A stretch of 64,000 bases of DNA, from NCBI GenBank assembly GCA_026119855.1, contig JAOWBW010001317.1, forward strand, positions 168,412 through 232,411, read 5' to 3'. The notes under the pieces were generated by a model. The model worked only from the letters and a program-made list of their open reading frames with translations. It was not told the origin of the DNA and did no database searches. Source of the DNA: Campanula takesimana (taxonomy: Eukaryota; Streptophyta; Magnoliopsida; Asterales; Campanulaceae). Both the position numbers and the translations under genes were made by a program. This document shows positions 33,789-46,015 of this stretch, in pieces; positions within the stretch are counted from its first letter, which is position 1, and each line of letters begins with the position of its first letter.

Positions 33789-35946
33789 TGTCGCGACCCC
33801 GAACCCCGCGGGCCCGAGATCGCGAGCTGGACGTCGACTTAAACAATAAACTCTAAAATAATGAAGATAAAAATTTTCCTTTTATACCAAAAGATAATAA
33901 CGCAAAGTTTTGAAATCCAACTTGAACAACGAAATACTAGTGTAAGCCCCACAAGCTCACACTACAAAATAATAAAATATACAAATCTTAGTGACGTCAA
34001 AGTGTGGTACAACTATCCCCAAAAGAGTTACACATTTATATAATGTAAACCCACCAATATACACTTGCCCCAAAAGCTCAACCCTCGCGACGTCCTCGTG
34101 ATCAGCGAGTCTAGTTCCTTGGTCCTGGGGGGGGGGGGGGCGTTAAGGAAAAACAAAGCTAAAAAGAAAGGGGTGAGATAAATCTCAATAAGTTACTAAT
34201 GCAACTACATGACAAGTTATGATGCAATAATCAATAATAAATCACATAACACATAGCGATTATCATATATCAGATAGCAGCGGAAATGAACACATAACAA
34301 AGGATATTAGCCAAGGTTTTCCAAACCGATAAACCAAATAAAGGTCGCTGCGCAGCTTCAATAATCAACAATCAACATCTTCATAGTAGCATGAAAGCTT
34401 GAAGAGAAAACCCCGGTACCGGAACCAATAACAAGGGGACAGTGACACACAGTCAAAGCCCGAAAACCAATAGCTAAGTGCTCACAAAGGGGCTAGCTCA
34501 TCTCACATCCAAGGCCAATCTGGAGGAGGAAAATAATGGGGCAAAACAATGGTCAACATCACAATGGACTTGGCTGTGCCATCATAATGTTTCGCATCGC
34601 CCAAACACACACAAAATACCAGCTGGACTTTTAAGTAAAAGCTAAGTAATAAATACTAGCACGATAAACAACCATTGATTCCAAAGTAGGGAACCATACA
34701 AAGTGATCACCAATAAGATGAAATGAACCAACAACACACCAGTAAGGTGTTCCAATAAACTCAACCATGATAACACAATTCCCATATCACGTTAAATCAC
34801 AAAGGATCCAGTTAACTCAAGAAAACAACCAAAACTACTCACTCGTCTCGAAGAGCTCAAGGAAAGCTTCAAAACGATAATTTATACACCTAAAAAGGAG
34901 TCCGGATGAGGGAGATATGGCTCTCGAAAGATTGGACAAAAAGGGAAATAAATTTCACACCAGGGGAGAGGGTGCGCGCGCCTCCTATGGGAGGGTGCGC
35001 GCGCCTCCTTGATCAGTAGGAAAATCAAGTTTGGAGGAGGAGAGGGTGCGCGCGCCTCCTATGGGAGGGTGCGCGCGCTTCACACCAAATGGTGCGCGCG
35101 CCTCCAAAGGAATTCAGCAAAACCCAGAATTCTTCATGGGTTCTTCAACTCGGAAATTGACACAAAAACCCACCATTTTCACATCTAAATCAACAATCTC
35201 AAGGTTAATACTTTTAGGTATCAAAACCAAGGTACCCTAGAAACTTAGAAACTCAAAATGGCTCGCAAGACATAAAATAGAACATCCAATCCAAGAGATT
35301 TCAACCCAACATCAATTTCTCACAAAATTTATCAAACCATTGAAATAACTCAAAACTCATCCAAGATTGCAATAAACGACCACAATAACATCATACAACC
35401 ATGGATGAACATTTCTAGCATAAAATGGGGGAAAAGCAACTTACTTGAGATTTCTCAAAGATGATGGATTTCAAATATTTTTGGCCACCTACGATCCTAT
35501 CGACGATCTAAACAAGTTTCAAGTTATGAGAAATGAGAGATAATGAGAGGAAGAGGAAGAAAATGAAGAGAGAAGGAAGAGAGAAAAACTTACCTTTTGC
35601 TATGGAAGAGAGAGAGAGAAATGTGCTGGGAGAGAGATGGAGTGAAAGAGTGAGGGAGGTGAGGGAGGAGAGTAGGGAGGGAGTAGGAGAAATTATTTGA
35701 ACATTTTACACTTAGGCCCCTTCCCCTAACTACCCTTTCTCAAATAAACTCCCCACTAACAAATAAGACTCAACACTTCTACACTAGCACAAATGACCCA
35801 AATAATATGCTAGGCATAAATTATTATAACACATGAAATGCACACATAAATATTTAAATCAAATAAATAAATAAATAAATAAGCAAATAAATTAATAATA
35901 ATTATTTATTACTAATAAAATAGAGCCTAGCTTTCGGGTCATGACA
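33789..35946 (-). repeat. TEK 3' LTR
   Basis: A 2158-bp LTR. It contains GGTGCGCGCGCC-type palindromes at about 34975-35105, in close pairs. It lacks about 54 bp present in the other LTR, the missing part lying between two motif copies, consistent with recombination between them. A G run of about 13-14 lies at about 34127-34140 and is only 7 long in the other LTR. Confidence 0.93.
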
Positions 35947-35980
35947 TTCACTCCCCCTTAAAGAAAATTCGACCCGGATT

Positions 35981-38900
35981 TTAACGAGACTTACCCGAAT
36001 TAAAAAGCCACGGATATTTCCTCTCGATCTCATCTCGGAGCTCCCATGTCGATTCTTCAACATTATGATTCCTCCAAAGAACTCGAACCAACGCAATGCT
36101 TTTGTTTCTCAATTCTTGGACTTTGGCATCTAAAATCCGAACCGGTCGTTCCTCATAAGTCATATCGGGCTCTATATCCTCCGGTACCCTCGGTAACACG
36201 TGCGATGGATCATGAACATACTTCCGAAGCATAGAAACGTGAAAAACATTATGCAACCTGTCCAAAGACGGCGGCAACGCAAGTCGATACGCAAGCAGTC
36301 CCATTTTCCCCAAAATCTCAAACGGACCTATAAACCTCGGAGCCAACTTGCCTTTCTTCCCGAACCTTCGAATACCCACCTTCGGAGATACTTTCAAGAA
36401 CACCAAATCACCGGTCTGAAAACTAAGATCTCGCCTTCGGTTATCTGCGTAGCTCTTATGTCGACTCTGGGCTGTTTTCAATCGATCCCGGATAACTCTA
36501 ACTTTCTCAACTGAATCATGAAGCAATTCAATACCCACGATCTTCGCTTCACCAACTTCATCCCAACAGATAGGCGATCTACATTTTCTCCCATATAAGG
36601 CCTCATAAGGCGCCATCTCGATACTAGCCTAATAACTGTTGTTGTAAGAGAATTCCACTAACGGTAGGTGCGAATCCCAAGAATCAGAAAAGTCTATCGA
36701 ACAAGCTCGCAACATAACCTCCAAAATCTGAATGGTCCTCTCGGATTGACCGTCGGTCAGAGGGTGAAAAGCTGTGCTGAATCGCAAATCTGTACCCAAA
36801 GCTTCCTGAAACGCCTTCCAGAATCTAGAAGTAAACCTCGGGTCTCGATCTGACACAATACTAACCGGAACACCATGTAATCTGACAACCTCATCAATGT
36901 AAAGGGTCGCAAGCTTCTCCATCGAATATCTGATGTCAATAGGCAAGAAATGGGCACTCTTGGTCAATCTATCCACTATTACCCAAACACTGTCATACTT
37001 CCTACGGGTACGAGGTAGTCCCGTAATGAAATCCATGGTCACATGCTCCCATTTCCACTCGGGAATCTCTAACGGCTGAAGTAGTCCCGCGGGTCTCTGA
37101 TGCTCGGCTTTGACCTGCTGACAAGTTAGACACTTCGAAACATACTCCGCTAATTCCCTTTTCATATTATTCCACCAAAAATGCTGTTTCAAATCCTGAT
37201 ACATCTTCGTACTACCCGGATGAATAGTATATCTCGATTTGTGACCCTCATCTAAAACTTGCCTCTTTATTCCACCAACATCGGGTACACACAAACGATC
37301 ACGGAAAGTAAAAACTCCACTCGAGCTAACAGAAAAATCCTCGAAGTTCTTCTCTTTCAATTTACCCATTATCTTCACCAACTCGGGATCTTCTTTCTGA
37401 GCTTCCTTTATCCTCTGAATTAGTGTCGGAGACACCGTAATATTCGCAAAAATAGCCCCATTTCTCGATTCACGAGGACACCAATCTCGAACATCCTCAA
37501 GCATCTTCCACTCTCGAACCATCATCGAAGCCACATAAGACTTCCTACTAATCGCATCGGCAACCACATTCGCCTTTCCCGGGTGATAGGAAATCGTACA
37601 ATCATAATCCTTCAACAATTCCATCCATCGGCGTTGTCTATTATTCAACTCTTTCTGGGAGAAAAGGTATTTCAAACTCTTGTGATCGGTAAAAATCTCA
37701 AACTTCGCTCCATAAAGGTAGTGCTTCCACTTATGCAACGCAAAGACTATCGCAGCCAACTCCATATCATGAGTGGGGTAATTCTGTTCACTAGGGGTCA
37801 ACTTCCTCGAAGCATAAGAAATTACTTTCCCGTTCTGCATCAACACACAACCCAAACCCTCTCTCGAAGCATCACTGTAAATTACTAAATCATCATTTCC
37901 GTTCGACAAGGTCAAGATCGGTGCGGTAGTCAACCTCTTCTTCAATTCCTTGAAGCTACTATGGCATTTTTCACTCCACACAAACGGTACATCCTTCCGG
38001 GTCAACTGAGTCATCGGAGTAGCAATCCTCGAAAACCCTTCTATAAACCTTCTGTAATACCCGGCTAAACCCAGAAAACTTCTGATCTCGGTCACTGACT
38101 CGGGTCTCTTCCAATCCACTATTGCCTCTATCTTTGAAGGATCCACAGAAATCCCGTCCTTAGAAATCACGTGGCCCAGAAATGACACCTTCTCGAGCCA
38201 AAATTTGCATTTACTAAACTTCGCAAACAACTGCACCCTCGCAAGAACGGATAAAACTGTCCTCAAGTGTTGCTCGTTCTCCTCTCTAGATTTAGAGTAG
38301 ACGAGAATATCATCAATAAAGACCACCACGAACGAATCAAGGTAAGGATGGAAAACCCGGTTCATCAAATCCATAAACACGGCCGGCGCGTTAGTCAACC
38401 CAAACGGCATAACCAAGAATTCATAATGACCATACCGAGTGCGAAAGGCAGTCTTCGGAATATCCTCAGATCGAATCTTCAACTGATGGTACCCACTCCT
38501 CAAATCAAGTTTAGAGAACACAACGGACCCTTGAAGCTGATCAAACAAATCATCAATGTGAGGTAGAGGATACTTGTTTTTCACTGTAGCCTGATTCAAC
38601 TTTCGGTAGTCGATACACAATCTCAACGAACCATCTTTCTTCCGCACAAACAAAACCGGTGCTCCCCACGGGGAAACACTAGGGCGGATAAACCCTCAAT
38701 CCAACAACTCTTGCAACTGAACCTTTAGTTCCTTCAATTCTGTGGGAGCCAACCTATACGGTGCCTTTGAAATTGGAGCCGTACCCGGCAAAAGATCTAT
38801 ACAAAATTCTATTTCACGATCTAGAGGCATATCATATTCAGAAGAGAAAACATCGGGAAATTCCCTAACTACCCGAACACTCTCCAAACTAGGGGATTCT

Positions 38901-40459
38901 TTCCTAGTATCAAGCACACTAGCCAAGTACCCCTCACAACCACGGTGCAATAATTTTCTCGCTTTCACATAAGAAATGATACAAAAATTTCTACCAAAAG
39001 GCATAGCCTCAAAAGTAAACTTAGGCACATCAGGGATGGAAAAGTTAACGACCTTTCTACGACAGTCAACAGAAGCATGAAACTTGCTTAACCAATCCAT
39101 ACCCAAAATAACATCAAAGTCCTAAATAGGAAGGACTACCAAGTCCGCACACAAGACACGACCACATATAAGCACATCACAAGCACGAAAGACTTTATCA
39201 GTCACCAAGCATTCTCCTATAGGGGTCGACACCTCTAGCACATAAGGTAAAGACTCAAATGCAGCATTTAGCATAGAAGCAAATTGCACAGATATGTAGG
39301 AATGAGATGATCCTGGATCTACTAACGCTCGGGCGCTCACATTAAACACAGAAACAATACCTCCAATAACGGATGGATCATCGGTAGCTTGTTGTTGATT
39401 CATGGAAAATACCCTTCCTTGGACCTTGGGCTTTCCCGTAGCATCTCTTTTCTGACCCTGTGGAGCCCCAGCTCCTACCCCAGTCGGTTGACCTCTGCCT
39501 CTAGTACAATCCCTTGCAAAATGACCCATTTGACCACAATTGGTACACCTTCCCTGTTTCTTCCAACACCGGTCCTCTGAATGGCCTTCCTTTTGACAAT
39601 ACGAACAAAGCCTCCTAATTTGGTTCCCTTGGTTCCCAGAAGTGGTACCCGGGTTCCTTGGGATCGGTTGCCCTCGGGACTGAGATTGTCCCCCAAAGTT
39701 ACATCGGTTATCAATCCTTGGTTGTGACTTGCTCTGCGCTCCTTGCTTACTCGGGTTGGCTACCTCGGTCTTCCTATTATGTTCCCCAATATCTTCCTCG
39801 ATCAAGTATGCACGGTCTACCGCATCTTGGAATGTCACAATCCTCTGGGCTATAAGCTGAGTACGGATAGAAGTCTTCAAACCCCGGATGAATCTCATAG
39901 CTTTTTGCTCCTCAGTTCTCACAAGATAGTCACAATACCGGGCTAATTCTGTGAACTTAGCCGAGTATTGAGCTATAGACAACGAACCTTGCTCCAAGTT
40001 GAGTAGCTCGATCTCCTTTCGGTTCTGATCCACTACCGGAATAAAATGCTCTTTGAACTTCCGCACAAACAATTCCCATGCATACACTGTGTGAGTGTCA
40101 TCCCAACTAGCTTTAACCACTTTCCACCAATGCTCGGCGGCCCCAACCAATTTATAAGCCGCAAACTGGACTCTATCCTCGTTCGTGCACTCAAACACAT
40201 CATAAATTTTTTCCATTGACTCAACCCATAGTTCGGCCTTCTTCACATCGGGCTCACCATCGAACTCTGCTGGTTTCAGTTTCAAGAATTGCTCCAAACC
40301 ATATCGGGGTGGTGGTGCTTGCTCTACTCTCGGTCCTTGATCATGAATAGCCTTCATGGCCGCCTCAAACATGCCCTGAAACATTGCACAGTTCTCTTCC
40401 CGAAGATCATTCTGATTCTGAGCCCCACTAGAACCTTCACCTGTCCTTCTTCTAGCCAT
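35981..40459 (-). pseudogene. TEK gag-pol polyprotein with three stops
   Basis: One minus-strand frame of about 1490 codons. Gag: MARRRTGEG start (a Met three codons earlier is not conserved), LVGAAEHWWKVVKASWDDTH core, zinc knuckles CSYCQKEGHSEDRC and CTNCGQMGHFARDC. Protease: ARALVDPGSSHSYIS. RT: KLDLRSGYHQLKI, MPFGLTNAPAVF, FIDDILVYSKS (catalytic DD present). RNase H: IYSDASREGLGCVL and FTDHKSLKYLF. Integrase: a zinc-binding CLTCQ pair, DFITGLP, DRDPRFTSRFWK, TDGQSERTIQ, a GPF motif, then a chromodomain-like ERPVRILDAKVQEL and WELRDEIERKYPWLF. Stops: TAG at 39122, TGA at 38696, TAG at 36629. At the first, NAG-1 has CAG, and all three are explained by one C-to-T change. Confidence 0.93.
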
Positions 40460-40565
40460 TGAGAACAATTACCTGCATAAAACATCAACCGTTACTCACT
40501 CCGAACACAACTACCCTCCTAGGTCATACTAGTCCACCTAGACTTATACTTAGAGCTAAACAAGG

Positions 40566-40577
40566 GCTCTGATACCA
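40566..40577 (-). other. TEK primer-binding site (tRNA-iMet type)
   Basis: The minus strand reads TGGTATCAGAGC two bases inside the 5' LTR end at 40580. Complementary to the initiator tRNA-Met 3' end. Confidence 0.92.
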
Positions 40578-40579
40578 AC

Positions 40580-42791
40580 TGTCGCGACCCCGAACCCCGC
40601 GGGCCCGAGATCGCGAGCTGGACGTCGACTTAAACAATAAACTCTAAAATAATGAAGATAAAAATTTTCCTTTTATACCAAAAGATAATAAAACAAAGTT
40701 TTGAAATCCAACTTGAACAACGAAATACTAGTGTAAGCCCCACAAGCTCACACTACAAAATAATAAAATATATAAATCTTAGTGACGTCAAAGTGTGGTA
40801 CAACTATCCCCAAAAGAGTTACACATTTATATAATGTAAACCCACCAATATACACTTGCCCCAAAAGCTCAACCCTCGCGACGTCCTCGTGATCAGCGAG
40901 TCTAATTCCTTGGTCCTGGGGGGGTGTTAAGGAAAAACAAAGATAAAAAGAAAGGGGGTGAGATAAATCTCAATAAGTTACTAATGCAACTACATGACAA
41001 GTTATGATGCAATAATCAATAATAAATCACATAACACATAGCGATTATCATATATCAGATAGCAGCGGAAATGAACACATAACAAATGATATTAGCCAAG
41101 GTTTTCCAAATCGATAAACCAAATAAAGGTCGCTGCGCAGCTTTAATAATCAACATTCAACATCTTCATAGTAGCATGAAAGCTTGAAGAGAAAACCCCG
41201 GTACCGGAACCAATAACAAGGGGACAGTGACACACAGTCAAAGCCCGAAAACCAATAGCTAAGTGCTCACAAAGGGGCTAGCTCATCTCACATCCAAGGC
41301 CAATCTGGAGGAGGGCAATAATGGGGCAAAACAATGGTCAACATCACAATGGACTTGGCTGTGCCATCATAATGTTTCGCATCGCCCAAACACACACAAA
41401 ATACCAGCTGGACTTTTATGTAAAAGCTAAGTAATAAATACTAGCACGATAAATAACCATTGATTCCAAAGTAGGGAACCATACAAAGTGATCACCAATA
41501 AGATGAAATGAACCAACAACACACCAGTAAGGTGTTCCAATAAACTCAACCATGATAACACAATTCCCATATCACGTTTAATCACAAAGGATCCAGTTAA
41601 CTCAAGAACACAACCAAAACTACTCACTCGTCTCGAAGAGCTCAAGGAGAGCTTCAAAACGATAATTTATACACCTAAAAAGGAGTCCGGATGAGGGAGA
41701 TATGGCTCTCGAAAGATTGGACAAAAAGGGAAATAAATTTCACACCAGGGGAGAGGGTGCGCGCGCCTCCTATGGGAGGGTGCGCGCGCCTCCTTGATCA
41801 GTAGGAAAATCAAGTTTGGAGGAGGAGAGGGTGCGCGCGCCTCCTATGGGAGGGTGCGCGCGCCTCCATCCATCAGAAGGTTTTACCAGAAAGGGGGAGA
41901 GGGGGGGTGCGCGCGCTTCACACCAAATGGTGCGCGCGCCTCCAAAGGAATTCAGCAAAACCCAGAATTCTTCATGGGTTCTTCAACTCGGAAATGGACA
42001 CAAAAACCCACCATTTTCACATCTAAATCAACAATCTCAAGGTTAATACTTCTAGGTATCAAAACCAAGGTACCCTAGCAACTTAGAAACTCAAAATGGC
42101 TCGCAAGACATAAATTAGAACATCCAATCCAAGAGATTTCAACCCAACATCAATTTCTCACAAAATTTATCAAACCATTGAAATAACTCAAAACTCATCC
42201 AAGATTGCAATAAACGACCACAATATCATCATACAACCATGGATGAACATTTCTAGTATAAAATGGGGGAAAAGCAACTTACTTGAGATTTCTCAAAGAT
42301 GATGGATTTCAAATATTTTTGGCCTCCTACGATCCTATCGACGATCTAAACAAGTTTCAAGTTATGAGAAATGAAAGATAATGAGAGGAAGAGGAAGAAA
42401 ATGAAGAGAGAAGGAAGAGAGAAAAACTTACCTTTTGCTATGGAAGAGAGAGAGAGAGAAATGTGCTGGGAGAGAGATGGAGTGAAAGAGTGAGGGAGGT
42501 GAGGGAGGAGAGTAGGGAGGGAGTAGGGAGAAATTATTTGAACATTTTACACTTAGGACCCTCCCCCTAACTACCCTTTCTCAAATAAACTCCCCACTAA
42601 CAAATAAGACTCAACACTTCTACACTAGCACAAATGACCCAAATAATATGCTAGGCATAAATTATTATAACACATGAAATGCACACATAAATATTTAAAT
42701 CAAATAAATAAATAAATAAATAAATAAGCAAATAAATAAATAATAATTATTTATTACTAATAAAATAGAGCCTAGCTTTCGGGTCGTGACA
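40580..42791 (-). repeat. TEK 5' LTR
   Basis: A 2212-bp LTR, from TGTCACGACCCG (minus strand) to GGTCGCGACA. GGTGCGCGCGCC-type palindromes lie at about 41756-41942 as three close pairs. The two LTRs are very similar outside the 54-bp repeat-mediated length difference and the G run. CT/GA microsatellite near 42446. Open frames across 41770-42078 are a by-product of the GC-rich motifs. Confidence 0.93.
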
Positions 42792-42796
42792 ATGCG

Positions 42797-43140
42797 CCTA
42801 GTTGGTTATGCGCCCTATGACTTTATGCGCCTTACTTGATTCATGCGCCTAATAATTGTATGCGCCCTATGCAAATACAAATGTTATGCGCCTTAATCAA
42901 CTCATGCGCCTAGAGACATTATGCGCCTAAACATTTATGCGCCTAAATTTTACTTAGTCAAATTTTTGTGTTTAATTTTTACTTAGTATATTTCATAGAA
43001 CCATTTTATGCGCCTCGTATTTGTATGCGCCTACAACATATATGCGCCTAATAATAGTATGCGCATGCTATTTCTTATGCGCCTATATATTGTCCTGCGC
43101 CTATTCTATACTTAGCTCATTTTATGATTCTATGCGCCTT
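42797..43140 (+). repeat. Array of ATGCGCC motifs in the SIR-2 ORF3 intron
   Basis: About 15 copies of (T)ATGCGCC(T) in 350 bases, separated by 10-25 bases of unrelated AT-rich sequence, with one 70-bp gap. The spacers do not repeat, so it is not a satellite. The same motif is frequent in the SIR-2 LTRs, the pol-ORF3 gap and the coding regions. Confidence 0.8.
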
Positions 43141-43176
43141 ATACACTCCTAACTTAAATCATTATTATGTTTTCAG

Positions 43177-45418
43177 GATCCTGCTAATTTCAGACCCGGT
43201 GAGACGTTTGATCTTGCCGCGCTTTCACTTGATCCAATGGGGCTTGAAATTCTTTCAACCATTCACACCGCTGGACTCACTCCTTTATTCACGCTGGAGC
43301 AACCATTTTATTCTCCGCTCCTTGTTGATGAATTTTTCTCAACAGCAGCTCTAGTTGAGACTCCAGCAGATGGATTCGTGCGCTACCGGATTTGCGCCAC
43401 AGTTCAGAATATTCCTATCACTATTTCTACGGGCACAATCAAGAATATAGTGAGTTTTAGCACTACTGGCCCTCAGGGTGTTTCTGGTCAACCGAACTCT
43501 TACTCAGTTGCAGATCAGAATGCAGTGGCGCGTACTTATCTCAAAGTCCCTACTCTTCTGAATAACATCAAGAATGTTGAGATAAAGGACGGTGGTGATC
43601 TGCTCGCTCATATAGCGCATCTGGTTGATACTTCTATTGTATTCAAAACCGGCAATGTGAATAGATTCACCGTAGAGCAGTGAGAGTATACTGCTGCTAT
43701 CATGGGAAAAACCAGGTTGAATTGGCCTCAGATTTTGTTCAAAACCTTATCTGACCAAATTGACAAGTATAACAAGAACAATTCTGAAGGGAAGACGAAG
43801 TTCAAAACCCACTGCAGAATACTCACGAAGATATTTCTTACTTATCCTGCGCTTGCTGATTTCCTCGCTCAGAACCTAGCTTATCAAACCACTGAAGTTC
43901 CAGTTTTTGGGAAAGACAACCTTGTCTTGAAAAGGCGCAAGAAGCGCATGGCAAAGCGAGCGCCTAGGGTAAAGGGTGCTCAGTTGGTTGATGAAACCAC
44001 TGAGTCAGATGAAGATGCAGATGGCGCAGAAACTGAAGCAGTACCTCGCGCAGAACCAACAGTTGTTCCAGGCGCAGAGAAAGGTAAAGGAAAAAGGGTT
44101 GCAGAAGGAACAAGCAAACCCCCTAAGCGCCCAAGGGTTGATACTGAAGAAGAAAAGGGACTGAAGCGCGCAAAAGAAGCCAGTAGACTGGAAGCGCATA
44201 AGAAAAGGGATGAAGAATACAAGTTAAAACAGGCTGCTGACTTATCCAAGTCTGAAAGGCGCAAAGGTGCAGGGTCTAGCGCTGATGTACGCGCGCCTGA
44301 CACTAATACGCCTCCTACTGTTCAAGCGCCTATCAACACTCCTGCTAATCTATCTTCTGAACATCAAAGTCTTAAAGACCAAATATCTGCTGATTTATTT
44401 GGTGAACTTAGTGAAGATACAGCTCAGGAGGAGCCAGATCCTTTAAGGCGCAAATCACCTTATGCGCCCCCTACTATTTCAGTGGAGCCCTACTTCAAGT
44501 GATGAATATCTGCCTTCTCCTCGCGCTCCTACTCAGTCACCTCCTGCGCGCCGTACTTCTCATGCGCCTCCTCCTACCACTCCTGACATGAGTGTTGTTA
44601 TTTCACTTCTACAGCAACTCCAGCAAGGCCAAACTCAAATGAACTCACAATTAGAGCTTCATACTACAATGCTTACTCATCAAGCTGATGAGATTGTTGC
44701 CATTAAGGGGGAGATGGCGCGCATAGACGCAAATATCAAGGACAAACATTTCCTGACTCCTCAACAATGGAATAACGCTATTGATCAAATGAATGAAATT
44801 TTCAAAGGCACTCTTGCCTCCCTTCATGAGCGCATAGACGGTGGCATCAAACTCACTGATGGCCAAGATTTCATCAATGCTATAAGGGAGGTAGAGTTGA
44901 ATATAGCGGGTGATATAAGGAAGTTGTTTGAAATGGTGGCTGGAGATAGCCAAAAATTGCTGAGTGTGGTTGATAAACTCAAAGAAGTTAAGGATGAGCT
45001 AGAAATCCTAGGTTTAACTGTGCATGGCGCTGATCCTGGCGCAGATCCCAAAGCCTCTGAAACTCCTGCGCCTCCAGCTCCTGAAACTCCTGCGCCCTCT
45101 TCCAGCTCTGCTCCTGGCGCGCATATAGACATCAATTCCCTGCTTTCAAAGATTGAAGTTTTGAAGGAATTAGTTGTTACTCACTTCAACGCCGCGCATT
45201 CCAGTGCAGACAGGCGCGCAGATAGAGTTTCCGCTGATATTCTTACTGCTCAAACTGCTGTTGAAGCTAACTTTCAAGCCTTCACCGAAAACTTTTCACA
45301 ACAGCAGTCTATCACTCAGCGCACTATTGATGAGTATCAAAACATCAATGTGAGCCATTTACGCTATATCAGAGATGGTGTCATAGATACTCATGGTGTA
45401 GTAAACCGTTGTCATTAA
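43177..45418 (+). pseudogene. SIR-2 ORF3, exon 2
   Basis: Starts after the acceptor at 43176 with DPANFRPGE. The frame is open to a TGA at 43681, continues in the same frame to 44502, then shifts and continues to 45418 (about 745 codons in all). It aligns with SIR-3 exon 2: LTPLFTLEQPFYSPLLVDEFF against LLPLFQLDEPKFDKRLCAEFF, and LNWPQILFKTL with GKTKFKTHCRILTKIF against GKTKIRTHCKLLTKF. Further on are a basic cluster KRRKKRMAKRAPRVK, a charged Pro/Ala-rich part and a coiled-coil-like SLLQQLQQGQTQMNSQLEL. No hydrophobic span long enough for a membrane anchor is visible, so an Env role is not supported. Function unknown. Confidence 0.72.
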
Positions 45419-46015
45419 CTTTCCAAGCAAATCCAGCGCTCCGTCTCAGAAATAGAAGAAGGATTGAAGGATGAAGACGCGCCTCAAAATCCTTTGTTTT
45501 TGATTTGTTTGTAAGTTGTTAGAACTTTTTGTGATTAGAAACCCATTAGTGATTTAGTGCTTACATGTTTTAGCACCTCTTTTGATTTTGTTCTGTTCAA
45601 TACTTGTAATCTGTAACTCCTACATCCCATGTATTAATGAGAACAAAGCATCACGTTTATCTCAAACTTTGTTCACTCAAACTACTTGTTTGTAGAACAA
45701 TGAATGTTTAGTTTAAAATCATATGCATTATATTTGAACTGCTTCATATTTTATGCATTGAGTTTAAATTTTGTTTAAACACATTTTAAAACTGAAACTC
45801 ATATCATTCTGAATGTGTTATAAACTGTTGTTTCTATCTTTCCATTTGTAATGTTTTATCCTTATTGGAATTGATTAGAAATCTATATCTTGGACTAGTG
45901 TGTGCATTAACTTGAGACATGATTTACCAATATCATTTCTTTGGACATGTTTTTATCAAGTATAATGTTTGTCCCTGATATAGTAGGTAATGGCATCAAT
46001 CAAATAAGGGGAAAT
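45419..46015 (+). other. SIR-2 3' untranslated region and polypurine tract
   Basis: AT-rich sequence with no gene and few GCGCC motifs. The purine tract AATAAGGGGAAAT lies directly before the 3' LTR at 46016 and should prime plus-strand synthesis. Confidence 0.7.

Larger units (their letters stand above)
33789..42791 (-). mobile_element. TEK, complete Tekay/Del-like chromovirus (gypsy)
   Basis: A 9003-bp element flanked by atgcg at 33784-33788 and 42792-42796. In its own sense: 5' LTR (42791-40580), iMet primer site (40577-40566), a single gag-pol frame (40459-35981), polypurine tract AAGGGGGAGTGAA (about 35959-35947) and 3' LTR (35946-33789). The integrase ends in a chromodomain-like region, so it belongs to the chromoviruses and most resembles Tekay/Del. 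It is structurally complete, with three stop codons and no frameshift. LTR ends match those of NAG-1/NAG-2, making this a plausible autonomous relative. Confidence 0.93.
33189..43176 (+). other. SIR-2 ORF3 intron, enlarged by TEK
   Basis: Donor GTATGA at 33189, acceptor TATGTTTTCAG ending at 43176, with a branch-like CTCCTAAC at 43147-43154. Without TEK and one copy of its duplication the intron is about 980 bp. The segment after TEK is an array of ATGCGCC motifs. TEK inserted within one of these motifs. The extra 9 kb on the opposite strand probably blocks normal splicing. Confidence 0.6.

Noticed and set aside
34120..34145. Long G runs as a G-quadruplex element
   Set aside because: A homopolymer that changes in length between the two LTRs (about 13-14 against 7), which may be sequencing error or slippage; no multi-tract pattern.
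41770..42078. Open frames with GGARAPP-like repeats in the TEK LTR
   Set aside because: They follow from the GGTGCGCGCGCC palindromes and are not kept in both LTRs.
42797..43140. CRISPR-like array (short repeat, variable spacers)
   Set aside because: The repeat is only 7-8 bases, spacers vary from about 10 to 70 bases and the setting is a plant retrotransposon intron.
33147..45418. Envelope protein in the post-pol gene of SIR-2 and SIR-3
   Set aside because: No signal peptide, no membrane span and no cysteine pattern of an envelope glycoprotein seen in either copy.
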